A DNA stretch of 64,000 nt from an uncultured Bacteroides sp. (GTDB lineage Bacteria > Bacteroidota > Bacteroidia > Bacteroidales > Bacteroidaceae), in contig NZ_OY780936.1 of NCBI RefSeq assembly GCF_963675905.1, positions 1,054,001 to 1,118,000 of the forward strand, in the 5' to 3' direction. The position numbers were made by a program, and so were the translations under genes. Below are positions 53,538 through 63,240 of this stretch, in pieces. Below the pieces are notes generated by a model. That model worked only from the letters and a program-made list of their open reading frames with translations, had not been told where the DNA came from and did not search any database. How positions within the stretch are numbered: the first letter of the stretch is position 1; each line of letters begins with the position of its first letter.

Positions 53538-53962
53538 AGCTTAGATCATAATACAAGCTTGATATTCGTTTCCCTTTGTTTGAAATTTCCAACACAAATT
53601 ACCCCTCTGGGGATTCAATGCATAAATACAACTGTAGCCCAGGCATTACTTTATTTTATATTATAATTATACTTCCGGTGTTGTTGCTTATATAGCAAAG
53701 GTACAATTTTTTGAAAACAATTCACAACGAAAGCTTTAATATCTTACATTCAAGTTCTGTTGTTGGTACCTTTATTGATCCTCCTACTGTAAGCAAGTGC
53801 TTGATAGTACAGTTCCCAAGTACGGGAGAGGGTAGATTATTTGTGTTACAAAATAATATGTGTAGTATAATACTTAATTTCATTATAATTTTTATATTTG
53901 TAGTAAATAAGAAATAGTAGATAATATTTGAATATATCTAAAATAAAGAATACCCTATATAG
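53538..53962. other. 425 bp without an intact gene
   Basis: Contains the broken PQQ promoter-end piece (53577-53720) and AT-rich sequence leading to the ATPase gene. Confidence 0.55.
53577..53720 (-). pseudogene. Promoter end and internal piece of a broken PQQ propeller gene
   Basis: 53577-53633 matches an internal segment of the intact gene (about 50895-50953). It is directly joined to sequence matching that gene's start codon and promoter (about 51380-51467, here 53644-53730). Everything between is deleted. With 45561-45743 this gives two ends of one destroyed copy, in the same orientation. Confidence 0.82.
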
Positions 53963-55045
53963 ATGGCTTTATTAAATAAAATTCGTATTGAAAATTTTAG
54001 AGGATTTGATTCTTTAGAGTTAAATGAATTAGGTAAAATTAATGTGTTGTTAGGACGCAATAATTGTGGCAAAACTTCTATTTTGGAAGCTTTGTTTTTA
54101 TTAATTGGAATGTCAAATCCGGAATTGCCAGAAAATATTAATAGATTAAGAGGAATCTTATCTTCTGAATCGAATAATATAAACACGTTAAAATATTTGT
54201 TTCATGACCTTAATTTAGCTATATCTCCTTTAATAACAGGAAACCTTAAAGGACAGATACGTAAATTAAAGCTTGAGCCGTATTATAAAGCATCATTAGG
54301 TGAAGATCTTAAAGATAAATCTTTTGACCCCTATACTACTTCATCATCTGTTCAAGAACTGAATGGATTAAAACTTGAGTTTAGCATCTCTGAAAATGGA
54401 CACTCGAAGAAGTATGAAAGTGTATATTCTGTTTCAGGAGGAAGAATTGAGCAAAGAATTCCAAAGGATTATAATGAAAGTCTTAAGGCTATATTTATTC
54501 CATCTGGAAGTAAAGATTCATTCTCTTTGCTAAATAACTATTCTGAATTGGTGAAAAAGAAAAAGGATCATATTGTGTTGGAAACTATTCAGAATTTTGA
54601 TAAACGCGTAGAATCAATTCAGGCTTTGCATGATGGTATATATTTAGGATTGAAAGGGGTAGACGAGTTAGTTATTAGCAATATTGCCGGTGATGGTATT
54701 CGTAGATATTTATATATCATTACTACTGTGGCTAATCTGTCAAATGGCATTATACTTATTGATGAAATAGAAAATGGTCTTCATTATTCTGCTTTCAGAC
54801 TTTTATGGGAAAGTATTTTATCTGTGTGCGAAACTACAAATTCGCAACTATTTATAACTACGCATAATATTGAAACTTTGCAAATGCTAAAATGCATACT
54901 CGAAGAGGAGAGTAATGCTCAGTATCGAGATTGGATAAACTTTTACACTATTGCCGAAACTAAAGAAAAAGGAACAAAGGCTTATAGATACACTTACGAA
55001 GGTTTTAATGATGCTATTGATAACGAAATTGAAATTAGGAATTAG
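53963..55045 (+). CDS. AAA ATPase of the OLD/PARIS type (defence-like)
   Basis: A 360-aa RecF-like ATPase. Walker A is GRNNCGKT (31-38), the N-terminus IRIENFRGFDSLEL is typical, a signature-like GDGIRRYL precedes Walker B (IILIDEIENGLHYS), and an H-loop TTHNIETL follows. It has no TOPRIM domain of its own; the next gene, 2 bp away, supplies one. Together they recall AriA-AriB (PARIS) or a split OLD nuclease. Sensing of phage proteins is known for PARIS and inferred here. Confidence 0.78.
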   Translation: MALLNKIRIENFRGFDSLELNELGKINVLLGRNNCGKTSILEALFLLIGMSNPELPENINRLRGILSSESNNINTLKYLFHDLNLAISPLITGNLKGQIRKLKLEPYYKASLGEDLKDKSFDPYTTSSSVQELNGLKLEFSISENGHSKKYESVYSVSGGRIEQRIPKDYNESLKAIFIPSGSKDSFSLLNNYSELVKKKKDHIVLETIQNFDKRVESIQALHDGIYLGLKGVDELVISNIAGDGIRRYLYIITTVANLSNGIILIDEIENGLHYSAFRLLWESILSVCETTNSQLFITTHNIETLQMLKCILEEESNAQYRDWINFYTIAETKEKGTKAYRYTYEGFNDAIDNEIEIRN

Positions 55046-55047
55046 CT

Positions 55048-55677
55048 ATGGAAAGACCAATTAAGATTTTCGTTGAAGGCATTGCAGATATTCGTTTTAT
55101 TGAAAATTATGTAGATTTCTTGTATGGTATAAAGCTTTCTAAAAATGATGCTATAGAAACTAAGGGGTGGAATAATCTCATTACTCAAAAAGGTACTGGT
55201 CAGGCTTACATTAACCAGATGAATATAAACAGTGATAATGGAGGTATAAATCTTGTAATATTCGATGCTGATACAGATGCAGAAACTAGAAGAAGTGATA
55301 TATTGAAATGGAAAAAAGAGAACAGTCTTGATTTTGAACTTTTTTTATTTCCAAATGATAAGGATACAGGAGCTTTAGAAGATTTATTGGAACAAATTAT
55401 AAATCCAAAGAATAGCTCAATATTTGGTTGCTTGAGTGATTATGAGATGTGTTTAGGCGGAAGCAAAATAGAAGGGAGAACCGAGCCTTTAACCACTCCG
55501 GCCAAGAAAACAAAAATTTATGGATATTTAGAGGCATTACTAGGGAAAGCAAGAAAAGAGAAAGATCTGATAAAGGAGGCTAATAGGAATTATTTAAATG
55601 AAGATCATTGGAATTTAAGTTCAGAAGCCTTAAATCCTTTAAAAGATTTCTTGGATAAATATTTTAAAGATAAATAG
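55048..55677 (+). CDS. TOPRIM-like (DUF3226-type) partner of the ATPase
   Basis: 209 aa. FVEGIADIRFI supplies the conserved glutamate (E10) and VIFDADTDAE the DxD (D73, D75), the TOPRIM metal-binding arrangement. The family resembles DUF3226. It is fused in operon with the ATPase by a 2-bp gap. It probably acts as a nuclease or toxic effector controlled by the ATPase. The last part (KARKEKDLIKEANRNYLNEDHW) is conserved-looking. A role against phage is inferred from architecture. Confidence 0.75.
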   Translation: MERPIKIFVEGIADIRFIENYVDFLYGIKLSKNDAIETKGWNNLITQKGTGQAYINQMNINSDNGGINLVIFDADTDAETRRSDILKWKKENSLDFELFLFPNDKDTGALEDLLEQIINPKNSSIFGCLSDYEMCLGGSKIEGRTEPLTTPAKKTKIYGYLEALLGKARKEKDLIKEANRNYLNEDHWNLSSEALNPLKDFLDKYFKDK

Positions 55678-55865
55678 TGCGTTATTTAGCATACTATTTC
55701 CGCTTTTATACACTGATTTTGTGTATTTTATAATGTTTCATAATAAGCAGAAAAATTACTATGAAGAAGAATCCTATCAGCTTTTCTCCGAAAAGCATCA
55801 TCTTTACACTGTAATAATCATGAATCCATCCATCAATAGCAACTAATAGCCGGGAAGAAAGAATA

Positions 55866-55897
55866 AAAGCCCCTCTTCACAATAAAGAGAGGCTCTT
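55866..55897 (-). terminator. Terminator of the copper operon
   Basis: AGCCCCTCTT pairs with AAGAGAGGCT over an 8-nt loop (one bulge) shortly after the HMA gene's stop on the minus strand; the plus-strand A-run becomes U's. Confidence 0.55.
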
Positions 55898-55919
55898 GTT
55901 ATTATACTATCAATAAAGT

Positions 55920-56312
55920 TTATCTTTTGTACTTACAGCAGCTTGGCAAAGCTTTGTAAGCCTTAGAGGTTGTTTTAACTGTTCCGGCATCGTGACCGGC
56001 TTTGGCAACAGCCTGCATTACTTTTTTAGGAGTAGCTACAGCCGGGTCATACTGCAAATGTAATGTCTGACTTTTCTGTTCCCACATTGCCATTTTTACT
56101 CCTTTTACGCTCTTGGCAGCTTTCTCAATACGTGCTTTACACAGTTCGCAGCTCCCTTTAACAGGAATCTGTACGTGTTTCGTTTTGGCAGCCGGAGCTG
56201 TTACGGTAGTCTTTGCATTATGGTTATGCTGCATTATAGCATTAACCGGAAGAGCTATAACACTTGCTAAAATAAGAGTAGCTAAACTCAATTTAATCAT
56301 TCTTGTTTTCAT
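55920..56312 (-). CDS. Secreted heavy-metal-associated (HMA) domain protein
   Basis: About 130 aa from ATG 56312 (frame open to 56324). A signal peptide (MIKLSLATLILASVIALPVNA) is followed by a His-containing linker (MQHNHN) and an HMA fold with GSCELCKARIEKAAKSV carrying CxxC. A further CC near the C-terminus (PSCCKYKR) may bind metal. It likely shuttles Cu(I)/Ag(I) in the periplasm to the efflux pump encoded upstream. It is last in the operon. Confidence 0.85.
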   Translation of the reverse strand: MKTRMIKLSLATLILASVIALPVNAIMQHNHNAKTTVTAPAAKTKHVQIPVKGSCELCKARIEKAAKSVKGVKMAMWEQKSQTLHLQYDPAVATPKKVMQAVAKAGHDAGTVKTTSKAYKALPSCCKYKR

Positions 56313-56353
56313 ATTCTTTATCATTTAATTAGTAAATAACTTACTGATTCATA

Positions 56354-57697
56354 TTACATATCCATTCCTGGCATGCTGTTACTCTTTTTATTTTCTGGTT
56401 TATCTTGATTCATCATGCTTTGCTTGCCATCAAGCTGGGCACTGGCATCGATGGCAAAAGCCCCATTGGTAACTATTTCTTCACCCGATGCTAGTCCACT
56501 AAGCACCACATAGGCGCCCGATAGCGACGGACCTAATTCTATTTCCCTTAGGGTAAAGGTTGGTACGGAGGTGCCAGGTGTTTTAACGTAAACTATAGAA
56601 CGCTTGCCGGTCCACAGTACTGCCGATTGCGGAATAACCAGCTGATCTTTGCTCTTAGCTAATGAAGCCTTCACATTGCCGGTTACAAACATTTCGGGCT
56701 TTAGTTTGCCATCACTGTTGTTTAGCTCTACTCTTATGCCTGCTGTGCGGGTGGATGGATTAATTACCGGATCAATAAAAGAGACCTTTCCGGAAAAAAC
56801 TTTCCCCGGAACGGCCTGAAGAGTGAAATCAATCTTGTTTCCTGGTTTAAGGAATGGCAGATCTCCTTCATAGGCTTGAAAAATAGCCCATACACGAGAT
56901 AAATCGGCTATCTGGAAAAGTACGGAACCTTGATTGATGTAATCGCCCTTATTTACTTGTTTTGCGATAACCTTGCCACTTGTGGTTGCTTTTATCTCTA
57001 CGAAAGGAGAGGTCTTTCCCGATTTCTCTATAGCAGCAATCTGTTGATCTGTAAGATTCCACAAACGAAGCTTCTCTCTTGCAGCATCCAGCAAATAGGC
57101 CTTCTGCTGAGAGTTGCCCATCCGTGCTGTCTCCAGTAATTCTTGCTGGGCGGTATATATTTCAGGAGAGTAAACGGAAGCAAGTGTTTGTCCTTTTCTG
57201 ACAGATTCTCCTGTGAAACTTACCCAAAGGCGCTCCACACGACCACTCACCGTAGCTGTTTGCGATTGCATCAGTCGCTCATCCGGTTGGATTTTTCCAT
57301 AAAGGCGTAAATCTTTCGCCCTGTTATCATAGCCAACAATCGAAGTCTGCACATTAGCCAGTGCCAAAGCCTCTTCGGATAATTGTACGGCATTAGGATC
57401 AATGGTAGCACTGCTGTCTCCGGAAGAACCACTATCTTTCAAAGGAATTAAATCCATACCGCAAATAGGGCACTGGCCGGGTTTATCCATTTTAATCTGT
57501 GGATGCATGGAGCAGGTCCAGATGGTATGTTTATGCTCATGCACCTCTTTCTTTGCAGTGGTCTCTGCTTTATCCTTACTGTCGGATGAATGGAAGAACA
57601 GCCATCCTAATGCTAGTCCTGCAAATAAAATTAGCAGGTATTTCAAATAGCTTCTTTGCAAAGCTTCATTGATCCATTCTTTATATTGCTTTTTCAT
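56354..57697 (-). CDS. cusB: CusB-like periplasmic adaptor of a copper/silver RND pump
   Basis: 447 aa. An N-terminal membrane anchor (LLILFAGLALGWLFF) precedes a heavy-metal-binding domain (IWTCSMHPQIKMDKPGQCPICGMDL split: WTCSMHP...CPICGMDL, about 59-83). The membrane-fusion domains follow (lipoyl, alpha-hairpin and beta-barrel). The Met-rich C-terminus (SNSMPGMDM) may bind Cu(I). It bridges the inner-membrane pump and the outer-membrane channel encoded beside it. The start is 8 bp from the cusC stop. Confidence 0.92.
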   Translation of the reverse strand: MKKQYKEWINEALQRSYLKYLLILFAGLALGWLFFHSSDSKDKAETTAKKEVHEHKHTIWTCSMHPQIKMDKPGQCPICGMDLIPLKDSGSSGDSSATIDPNAVQLSEEALALANVQTSIVGYDNRAKDLRLYGKIQPDERLMQSQTATVSGRVERLWVSFTGESVRKGQTLASVYSPEIYTAQQELLETARMGNSQQKAYLLDAAREKLRLWNLTDQQIAAIEKSGKTSPFVEIKATTSGKVIAKQVNKGDYINQGSVLFQIADLSRVWAIFQAYEGDLPFLKPGNKIDFTLQAVPGKVFSGKVSFIDPVINPSTRTAGIRVELNNSDGKLKPEMFVTGNVKASLAKSKDQLVIPQSAVLWTGKRSIVYVKTPGTSVPTFTLREIELGPSLSGAYVVLSGLASGEEIVTNGAFAIDASAQLDGKQSMMNQDKPENKKSNSMPGMDM

Positions 57698-57705
57698 CTT
57701 TTTCT

Positions 57706-59217
57706 TTATTTATTAGTTGTAATCAAATCGTCCTTAGCTATAATCTTCTCAAATTCGGCAACTGCAGTGTTGTATTCCACAACGGAATCTACTTGCTTTA
57801 AGCTGTAATTAAGCAATTCACGCTGAATTTGCAATACATCTGTGAGGCTTACACTTGATGCCGAAAATTCACGGAGCATCAGTTGGAATGTGGTTTCTGT
57901 AAGCTGACGTTGCTTCTCATAAAGAGCTATTTTTCTTGAAGCATCGGCAATACGCAGGTTAATAGCAACGAAGCTGGCCTCGAGCTCATTCTGGGTATTT
58001 TGATATTGAAGCTCTGCAGACTGTTGCATTAGTTTGCTGTCTTTTACCTGGGCTTTATATTTCTTTCTGTAAATTGGCAACGTAAACTTAACCATAGGCA
58101 TTATCATGTCCATACCATTCATACTATTCATGGTGTTCATGCTATTCATATCCTCGGGCTTCTTTACGTTAATCATGTATTCTAGTCCAATTCCTATCAT
58201 TGGATAGCCCATCTTTTTTGCCATTTCTCCTTTAGCCTCGTAAGAAGCACTTTCTGCTTTCCACATAGCTAGCATCGGGTTCTGTGCAACAACGGCTTCC
58301 CATGCTGTAGCATCATTGGCTATAAATGGTTTCTGCAGCAAAGTATCGGGCACACTGACAGTTGTAGCAGACGGACGTCCCAGTAAAGCATTGAACGCTG
58401 CTACGGTTGCTGTAAACTGCGATTGTGTTGTTTCGAGTGAGTTTTCCAGTTCGGCTCTTTCAATCTGTATACGCAGTACATCGGACATGCCACCGCTTCC
58501 ACCACTCATGGACGAGGAAGACATGCTGCTCGTCATAGAGCCCGACTGGTTTGCTGTCATTGCTGAAGAGGATGGTGCACTAACAGATGAAGCTCCGCCC
58601 ATTCCTGCCATTCCTCCACCTGTAGAGAGCGACATTCCCGATGATGCCTGAGCTGCAGTTGAAGAGCCGGAAGAGTATGAAGAAGAACCGGAAGTTCTAC
58701 CTTTTCCACTCGGGGACTTGTATCTGTAAAGAGCAATTTCCTCCAATGATTTCAGTAGTTTAATGTTCTCTCTGATATTTGCAAGCTGTGCCTGAATGCT
58801 GTTTAGCTTATACCATTGAGACTGAACATTATAAATTACTTCAAAACTGCTCTCTCTGAACTTCTCGTAAGATGCCTTTGCCATCCACGACATTTCTGAT
58901 TTGGCAGCTTTCAGCGTTCCAAACCAAGGGAACATTTGCATCAGACTCAGTGTTCCTATCTCTTTGCCATTTACCTGCTCCATAGATTTCAGGTAAAAAC
59001 TGAATCCAAGTTCTGGGTCGGGTAACGATCCGGCAGGGACTATACGTTGCATGGAAGCCTCGTAGGCTGCAAAGTCGGCACGTATCTTCGGATTGTTTTT
59101 AAGTGCCTGTTGCACGTAGACAGCAATACTATCCTGTGCCTTTAGCTGGATGTGGCTTGTTGTCAGCAGCACTACTACCAACAAACAAACATATCTATAT
59201 ATCATTTTCCTTTTCAT
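57706..59217 (-). CDS. cusC: CusC/TolC-family outer-membrane channel with Ser/Gly/Met-rich insert
   Basis: About 503 aa from ATG 59217 (signal peptide KMIYRYVCLLVVVLLTTS; the frame is open to 59244 and overlaps cusA). The TolC coiled-coil halves are clear. An unusual low-complexity segment of ~75 residues (about 178-254 from 59244), made of Ser, Gly, Met and Ala, splits the first half, and a second Met-rich run (MNSMNTMNSMNGMDMIMPM, about 376-394) follows. Methionine clusters bind Cu(I), so a copper-handling role is plausible. It forms the exit duct of the Cus pump. Confidence 0.9.
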   Translation of the reverse strand: MKRKMIYRYVCLLVVVLLTTSHIQLKAQDSIAVYVQQALKNNPKIRADFAAYEASMQRIVPAGSLPDPELGFSFYLKSMEQVNGKEIGTLSLMQMFPWFGTLKAAKSEMSWMAKASYEKFRESSFEVIYNVQSQWYKLNSIQAQLANIRENIKLLKSLEEIALYRYKSPSGKGRTSGSSSYSSGSSTAAQASSGMSLSTGGGMAGMGGASSVSAPSSSAMTANQSGSMTSSMSSSSMSGGSGGMSDVLRIQIERAELENSLETTQSQFTATVAAFNALLGRPSATTVSVPDTLLQKPFIANDATAWEAVVAQNPMLAMWKAESASYEAKGEMAKKMGYPMIGIGLEYMINVKKPEDMNSMNTMNSMNGMDMIMPMVKFTLPIYRKKYKAQVKDSKLMQQSAELQYQNTQNELEASFVAINLRIADASRKIALYEKQRQLTETTFQLMLREFSASSVSLTDVLQIQRELLNYSLKQVDSVVEYNTAVAEFEKIIAKDDLITTNK

Positions 59218-62200
59218 TTGATTGGTTTGAATAGTTAGTTTCAATTTGTTCGGGTAATCGGTTGTGTTTCACTGCATTTTCTCTCCACCAGCACTGAAGT
59301 ACGGGAACTACAAACATTGTCATGGTTTGAATCAGCATTCCTCCAAAAGTAGGGATGGCCATTGGCACCATAATGTCTGAACCCTTTCCAGTAGATGTGA
59401 GCACAGGCAGTAAGGCTATTAAGGTAGCAGCAGTTGTCATTGAAGCTGCACGTACCCTTTTCAGTCCGGCTTTCACTACTGCTTCACGAATCTCGTCCTT
59501 ATCAGAAGGCTTTTCGTCAAGGAACATCTGATGAATGTAGGTACCCATTAAAACTCCGTCGTTGGTAGCAATACCGAAGAGGGCTATGAATCCTACCCAC
59601 ACTGCTACACTCAGGTTGATGGTATGCATCTGAAACATATCACGCATATTCATCCCTGCAATACTAAAGTTAAGGAACCATTCCTGCCCGTATAGCCAGA
59701 TGAGGATAAAACCTCCGGCGAAGGCTACAAATACACCCGAGAAGTGAATGAACGATGCTGTTACCGACTTGAAACGGAAATAGAGAATCAGCAAGATTAG
59801 TATTAAACTGATAGGTATTACAATCATTAATCTGTTTGTGGCTCGTACCTGCTGTTCATAATTTCCGGCAAATTTGTATGTTACTCCTTTGGGAAGTTCT
59901 ATTTTCCTGTCTTTTATGCTGCTATCCAGTATTTTACTGGCTTCGTTTACCACATCTACTTCTGCTTTATCTGGCTGCTTATCAAAGATAACATATCCTA
60001 CAAGGAAGGTATTCTCACTCTGTATCATCTGAGCACCTTTGGCATAGCTGATATCTGCCAGTTCGCTTAGAGGAATTTGTGTGCCGTTAGAAACCGGTAT
60101 CAATATTTGTCCCAAAGATTCCGGATTATCCCGCAATTCCCGGGCATAACGTAAGCGGATAGGGAAGCGTTCACGACCTTCGACGGAGGTAGAAAGCTTC
60201 ATTCCACCTACGGCAGCACCAATAACCTCCTGTAAATCGGAAACCTTAACGCCATACCGAGCCATATTTTCCCGGTTCAGTTTTATCTCCAGATATGGAG
60301 CACCTACTGCACGATCATAAAAAACGGATGCTGGTAGTACGGAAGGAACTTTTTTCAAAGCTTGTTCCATTGCCTTTCCTGCTTTCTCTATGGATTCCAG
60401 ATCCGGACCATAGATTTTCAGTCCCATAGGGGCTCGCATTCCGGTGGAAAGCATCACCATACGTGTGGCAATAGGCTGCAGTTTGGGTGCAGAGGTTAGT
60501 CCGGGAAGATTGGTTACCTTCACAATTTCATTCCAGATATCATTTTTATTTTTTATCTCAGGACGCCATTGACGGTAGTATTCTCCGTATCTGTAAGGTA
60601 TCAGACTATCCCTGGGGATAACTCTGAATTCTTTTTCAGGATCGTATGTTATGCCACCTAGGAGCACAAACCGTCCTTTCCTGTCCACTTTAAATCTTTC
60701 CCGCTGTCCGTCTTCATTCAGCATATATTCCGGACGATAATTAATTGTATTCTCGTACATTTGAATGGGAGCAGGGTCGAGAGCCGAATTTGCACGTCCC
60801 CATTTGCCTACAGCCAGTTCAACTTCAGGAATCCCTTTTAATCGCCTGTCTAGCTTCTCAATATTCTGAAGATTTTGCTCAACACCCGAGTGTGGCATGC
60901 TGGTAGGCATCAACAGATAAGAACCTTCATCCAGACTAGGCATGAACTCTTTTCCTATACCGGGAAATTCTTTGCTGGCACTGCTCCAGAAAGTAGATTT
61001 CCTGAAGGTATTCCAACCTATTGTTTCGAAACCTTTGGCCACAAAACCGAATGTTTTATCGAACCCCATCCATATTACAGAGCCAAACAGCAGGGTAAAT
61101 ATAGGGATAGCCATAAATTTCCATCTGTTGGCAAGACACCAGCGAAGAATCTTCTCGTAATAAATTACCAGAGACCAGAGCATAGTAAGGATAACGGCTA
61201 TTATGCCTGCAACAAACAGCATATTAAGCAGAATACCATTCTGTGGCCCCAAAGGAAGCCATTCCGACGATAGGAAATAGACAGTAGTTAGTAATGTAAT
61301 GCCTATATTTATATAGTTTGGATAATGTTTCTTTTCCTGCTTCCATTTGTAGGCGAGCAGATTATTAAGTCCGATGGCAGTCAGCGCCAATGCCGGAATT
61401 GAACCAGTGAAGGCAAACAACAATATGCCTGCTACAATGAGTAGTATATTTGCTACTTTGCGATAGCCGTGTTTGGGTATGCGCAAAGAGAATATCCAGT
61501 AGGCAAGTGTAGGCAGCAAAATGAGTCCCAGGATAAAGGCCGACACCAATGCAAACGTTTTGGTATAAGCCAACGGATGAAACATTTTTCCCTCCTGAGC
61601 CTGCATGGCAAACACTGGAATAAAACTGATGATGGTAGTAAGCATTGCCGTACTGATGGCTCCGGATACTTCTGTTACGGAGTTATAGATCAGAGATACG
61701 AGATACTCTCCGTGTGCTTTTCCTCTATTTTCAGGGAAATCGAGATGCCGCACTACATTCTCCATGAATACTACCCCCACATCTACCATTACTCCAATAG
61801 CTATAGCAATACCCGACAGAGCAACAATGTTGGCTTCGATACCAAGATTACTCATGATAATGAAAGTACTTAATACAGCTAAAGGCAGCATACCGGCAAT
61901 AACGATGGATGCACGTAGATTTATAACCAGTACAATAACAACAATGATACAGATTAGAATTTCATGATCTAAAGCACTTTCCAATGTTCCTATAGTCTCT
62001 TTTATAAGTTGGGTGCGGTCATAGAACGGAACAACCGTAACTTTCGAAACTCTTCCATCTGGCAGTACCTTCTGAGGCATACCGGCCTCTGTCTCTTTAA
62101 TCTTGGCTTTTACATTATTAATAACATCCATCGGATTAGAGCCATATCTTGCCACAACAACAGCACCTACAGCTTCCATACCTTCCTTGTCCAACCCTCC

Positions 62201-63073
62201 GCGACGAGTAGCCGGACCGTAGTTAACGGTTGCCACATCTTTTATTCTGACTGGAACACCATTTCGCGAAGTAATAGCAGCATTCTCAAGATCTGATAGG
62301 TTCTTGATATACCCTAATCCCCTGATCAGGTATTCAACCTTGTTTATTTCAATGGTTTCGGCTCCAATATCGAGATTACTCTTCTTAACAGCATCCATAA
62401 CATCCATTACAGAGACGCCAAACGAACGCATAGCCTCGGGATTCAAATCTACCTGAAATTCCTTCACATAACCTCCCACGGAGGCTACTTCAGATACGCC
62501 TTCGGCACTCGACAGAGAGTACTTTACATAATAATCCTGAATGGTACGTAACTCCTGAGGATCCCATCCTCCGGTAGGTTTTCCTGTTTTAGGATCACGG
62601 CCTTCGAGCGTGTACCAGAATATTTGTCCCAATGCTGTAGCATCGGGCCCCAGAGTAGGTTGAACACCTTCGGGTAATGTACCTGCAGGCAATGAATTTA
62701 ATTTCTCAAGAATACGTGAACGACTCCAGTAGAACTCTACATTATCATTAAATATAATGTAGATAAATGACATTCCAAACATAGAGGTACTACGTATGGT
62801 TTTAACGCCCGGAATGCCTAAAAGTGATGTTGTTAAAGGATAAGTTATCTGATCCTGGATATCCTTTGGCGACCTTCCCATCCATTCCGTTGCAACAATC
62901 TGCTGATTATCGCCTACATCGGGAATGGCATCTACTGCCACAGGATTACGCGGAAGTAAACCTCCGTGCCAGTTAAACGGAGCAGTAGCTAGTCCCCAGA
63001 CTATGATAACAATTAATAGAATTGATGTAACAAGCCTGTTTTTAAGAAAATAGTTGATTATTTTATTTAGCAT
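59195..63073 (-). CDS. cusA: CusA-family heavy-metal RND efflux pump
   Basis: 1,292 aa, longer than E. coli CusA by about 245 residues. The N-terminal LVTSILLIVIIVWGLATAPF helix, AIPDVGDNQQIVATEW and the HAE/HME motifs are present. Extra transmembrane-like segments around residues 530-670 (YRKVANILLIVAGILLFAF and following) explain the extra length, seen in Bacteroidetes homologues. Proton-driven export of Cu(I)/Ag(I) with CusB and CusC. The 3' end overlaps the cusC open frame by about 20 bp, so the genes are translationally coupled. Confidence 0.94.
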   Translation of the reverse strand: MLNKIINYFLKNRLVTSILLIVIIVWGLATAPFNWHGGLLPRNPVAVDAIPDVGDNQQIVATEWMGRSPKDIQDQITYPLTTSLLGIPGVKTIRSTSMFGMSFIYIIFNDNVEFYWSRSRILEKLNSLPAGTLPEGVQPTLGPDATALGQIFWYTLEGRDPKTGKPTGGWDPQELRTIQDYYVKYSLSSAEGVSEVASVGGYVKEFQVDLNPEAMRSFGVSVMDVMDAVKKSNLDIGAETIEINKVEYLIRGLGYIKNLSDLENAAITSRNGVPVRIKDVATVNYGPATRRGGLDKEGMEAVGAVVVARYGSNPMDVINNVKAKIKETEAGMPQKVLPDGRVSKVTVVPFYDRTQLIKETIGTLESALDHEILICIIVVIVLVINLRASIVIAGMLPLAVLSTFIIMSNLGIEANIVALSGIAIAIGVMVDVGVVFMENVVRHLDFPENRGKAHGEYLVSLIYNSVTEVSGAISTAMLTTIISFIPVFAMQAQEGKMFHPLAYTKTFALVSAFILGLILLPTLAYWIFSLRIPKHGYRKVANILLIVAGILLFAFTGSIPALALTAIGLNNLLAYKWKQEKKHYPNYINIGITLLTTVYFLSSEWLPLGPQNGILLNMLFVAGIIAVILTMLWSLVIYYEKILRWCLANRWKFMAIPIFTLLFGSVIWMGFDKTFGFVAKGFETIGWNTFRKSTFWSSASKEFPGIGKEFMPSLDEGSYLLMPTSMPHSGVEQNLQNIEKLDRRLKGIPEVELAVGKWGRANSALDPAPIQMYENTINYRPEYMLNEDGQRERFKVDRKGRFVLLGGITYDPEKEFRVIPRDSLIPYRYGEYYRQWRPEIKNKNDIWNEIVKVTNLPGLTSAPKLQPIATRMVMLSTGMRAPMGLKIYGPDLESIEKAGKAMEQALKKVPSVLPASVFYDRAVGAPYLEIKLNRENMARYGVKVSDLQEVIGAAVGGMKLSTSVEGRERFPIRLRYARELRDNPESLGQILIPVSNGTQIPLSELADISYAKGAQMIQSENTFLVGYVIFDKQPDKAEVDVVNEASKILDSSIKDRKIELPKGVTYKFAGNYEQQVRATNRLMIVIPISLILILLILYFRFKSVTASFIHFSGVFVAFAGGFILIWLYGQEWFLNFSIAGMNMRDMFQMHTINLSVAVWVGFIALFGIATNDGVLMGTYIHQMFLDEKPSDKDEIREAVVKAGLKRVRAASMTTAATLIALLPVLTSTGKGSDIMVPMAIPTFGGMLIQTMTMFVVPVLQCWWRENAVKHNRLPEQIETNYSNQSNEKENDI

Positions 63074-63240
63074 ATTTCTTGTTATTTATATAATTCACCA
63101 ATTATTAGTTTAGCCGGTATATATGACTAAACTAATAGTAAATTTCGTAATACAAAACAAATTGCTTTTCCTATTATGCAACTCTTTATTTACTAAAGTA
63201 ATTGATAATAAATGCTTTGTCTGGTATATTAATAACTAAT

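Noticed and set aside
60875-61273. Plus-strand 132-aa frame opposite cusA.
   Set aside because: Antisense shadow of the RND pump; no start signal or family.
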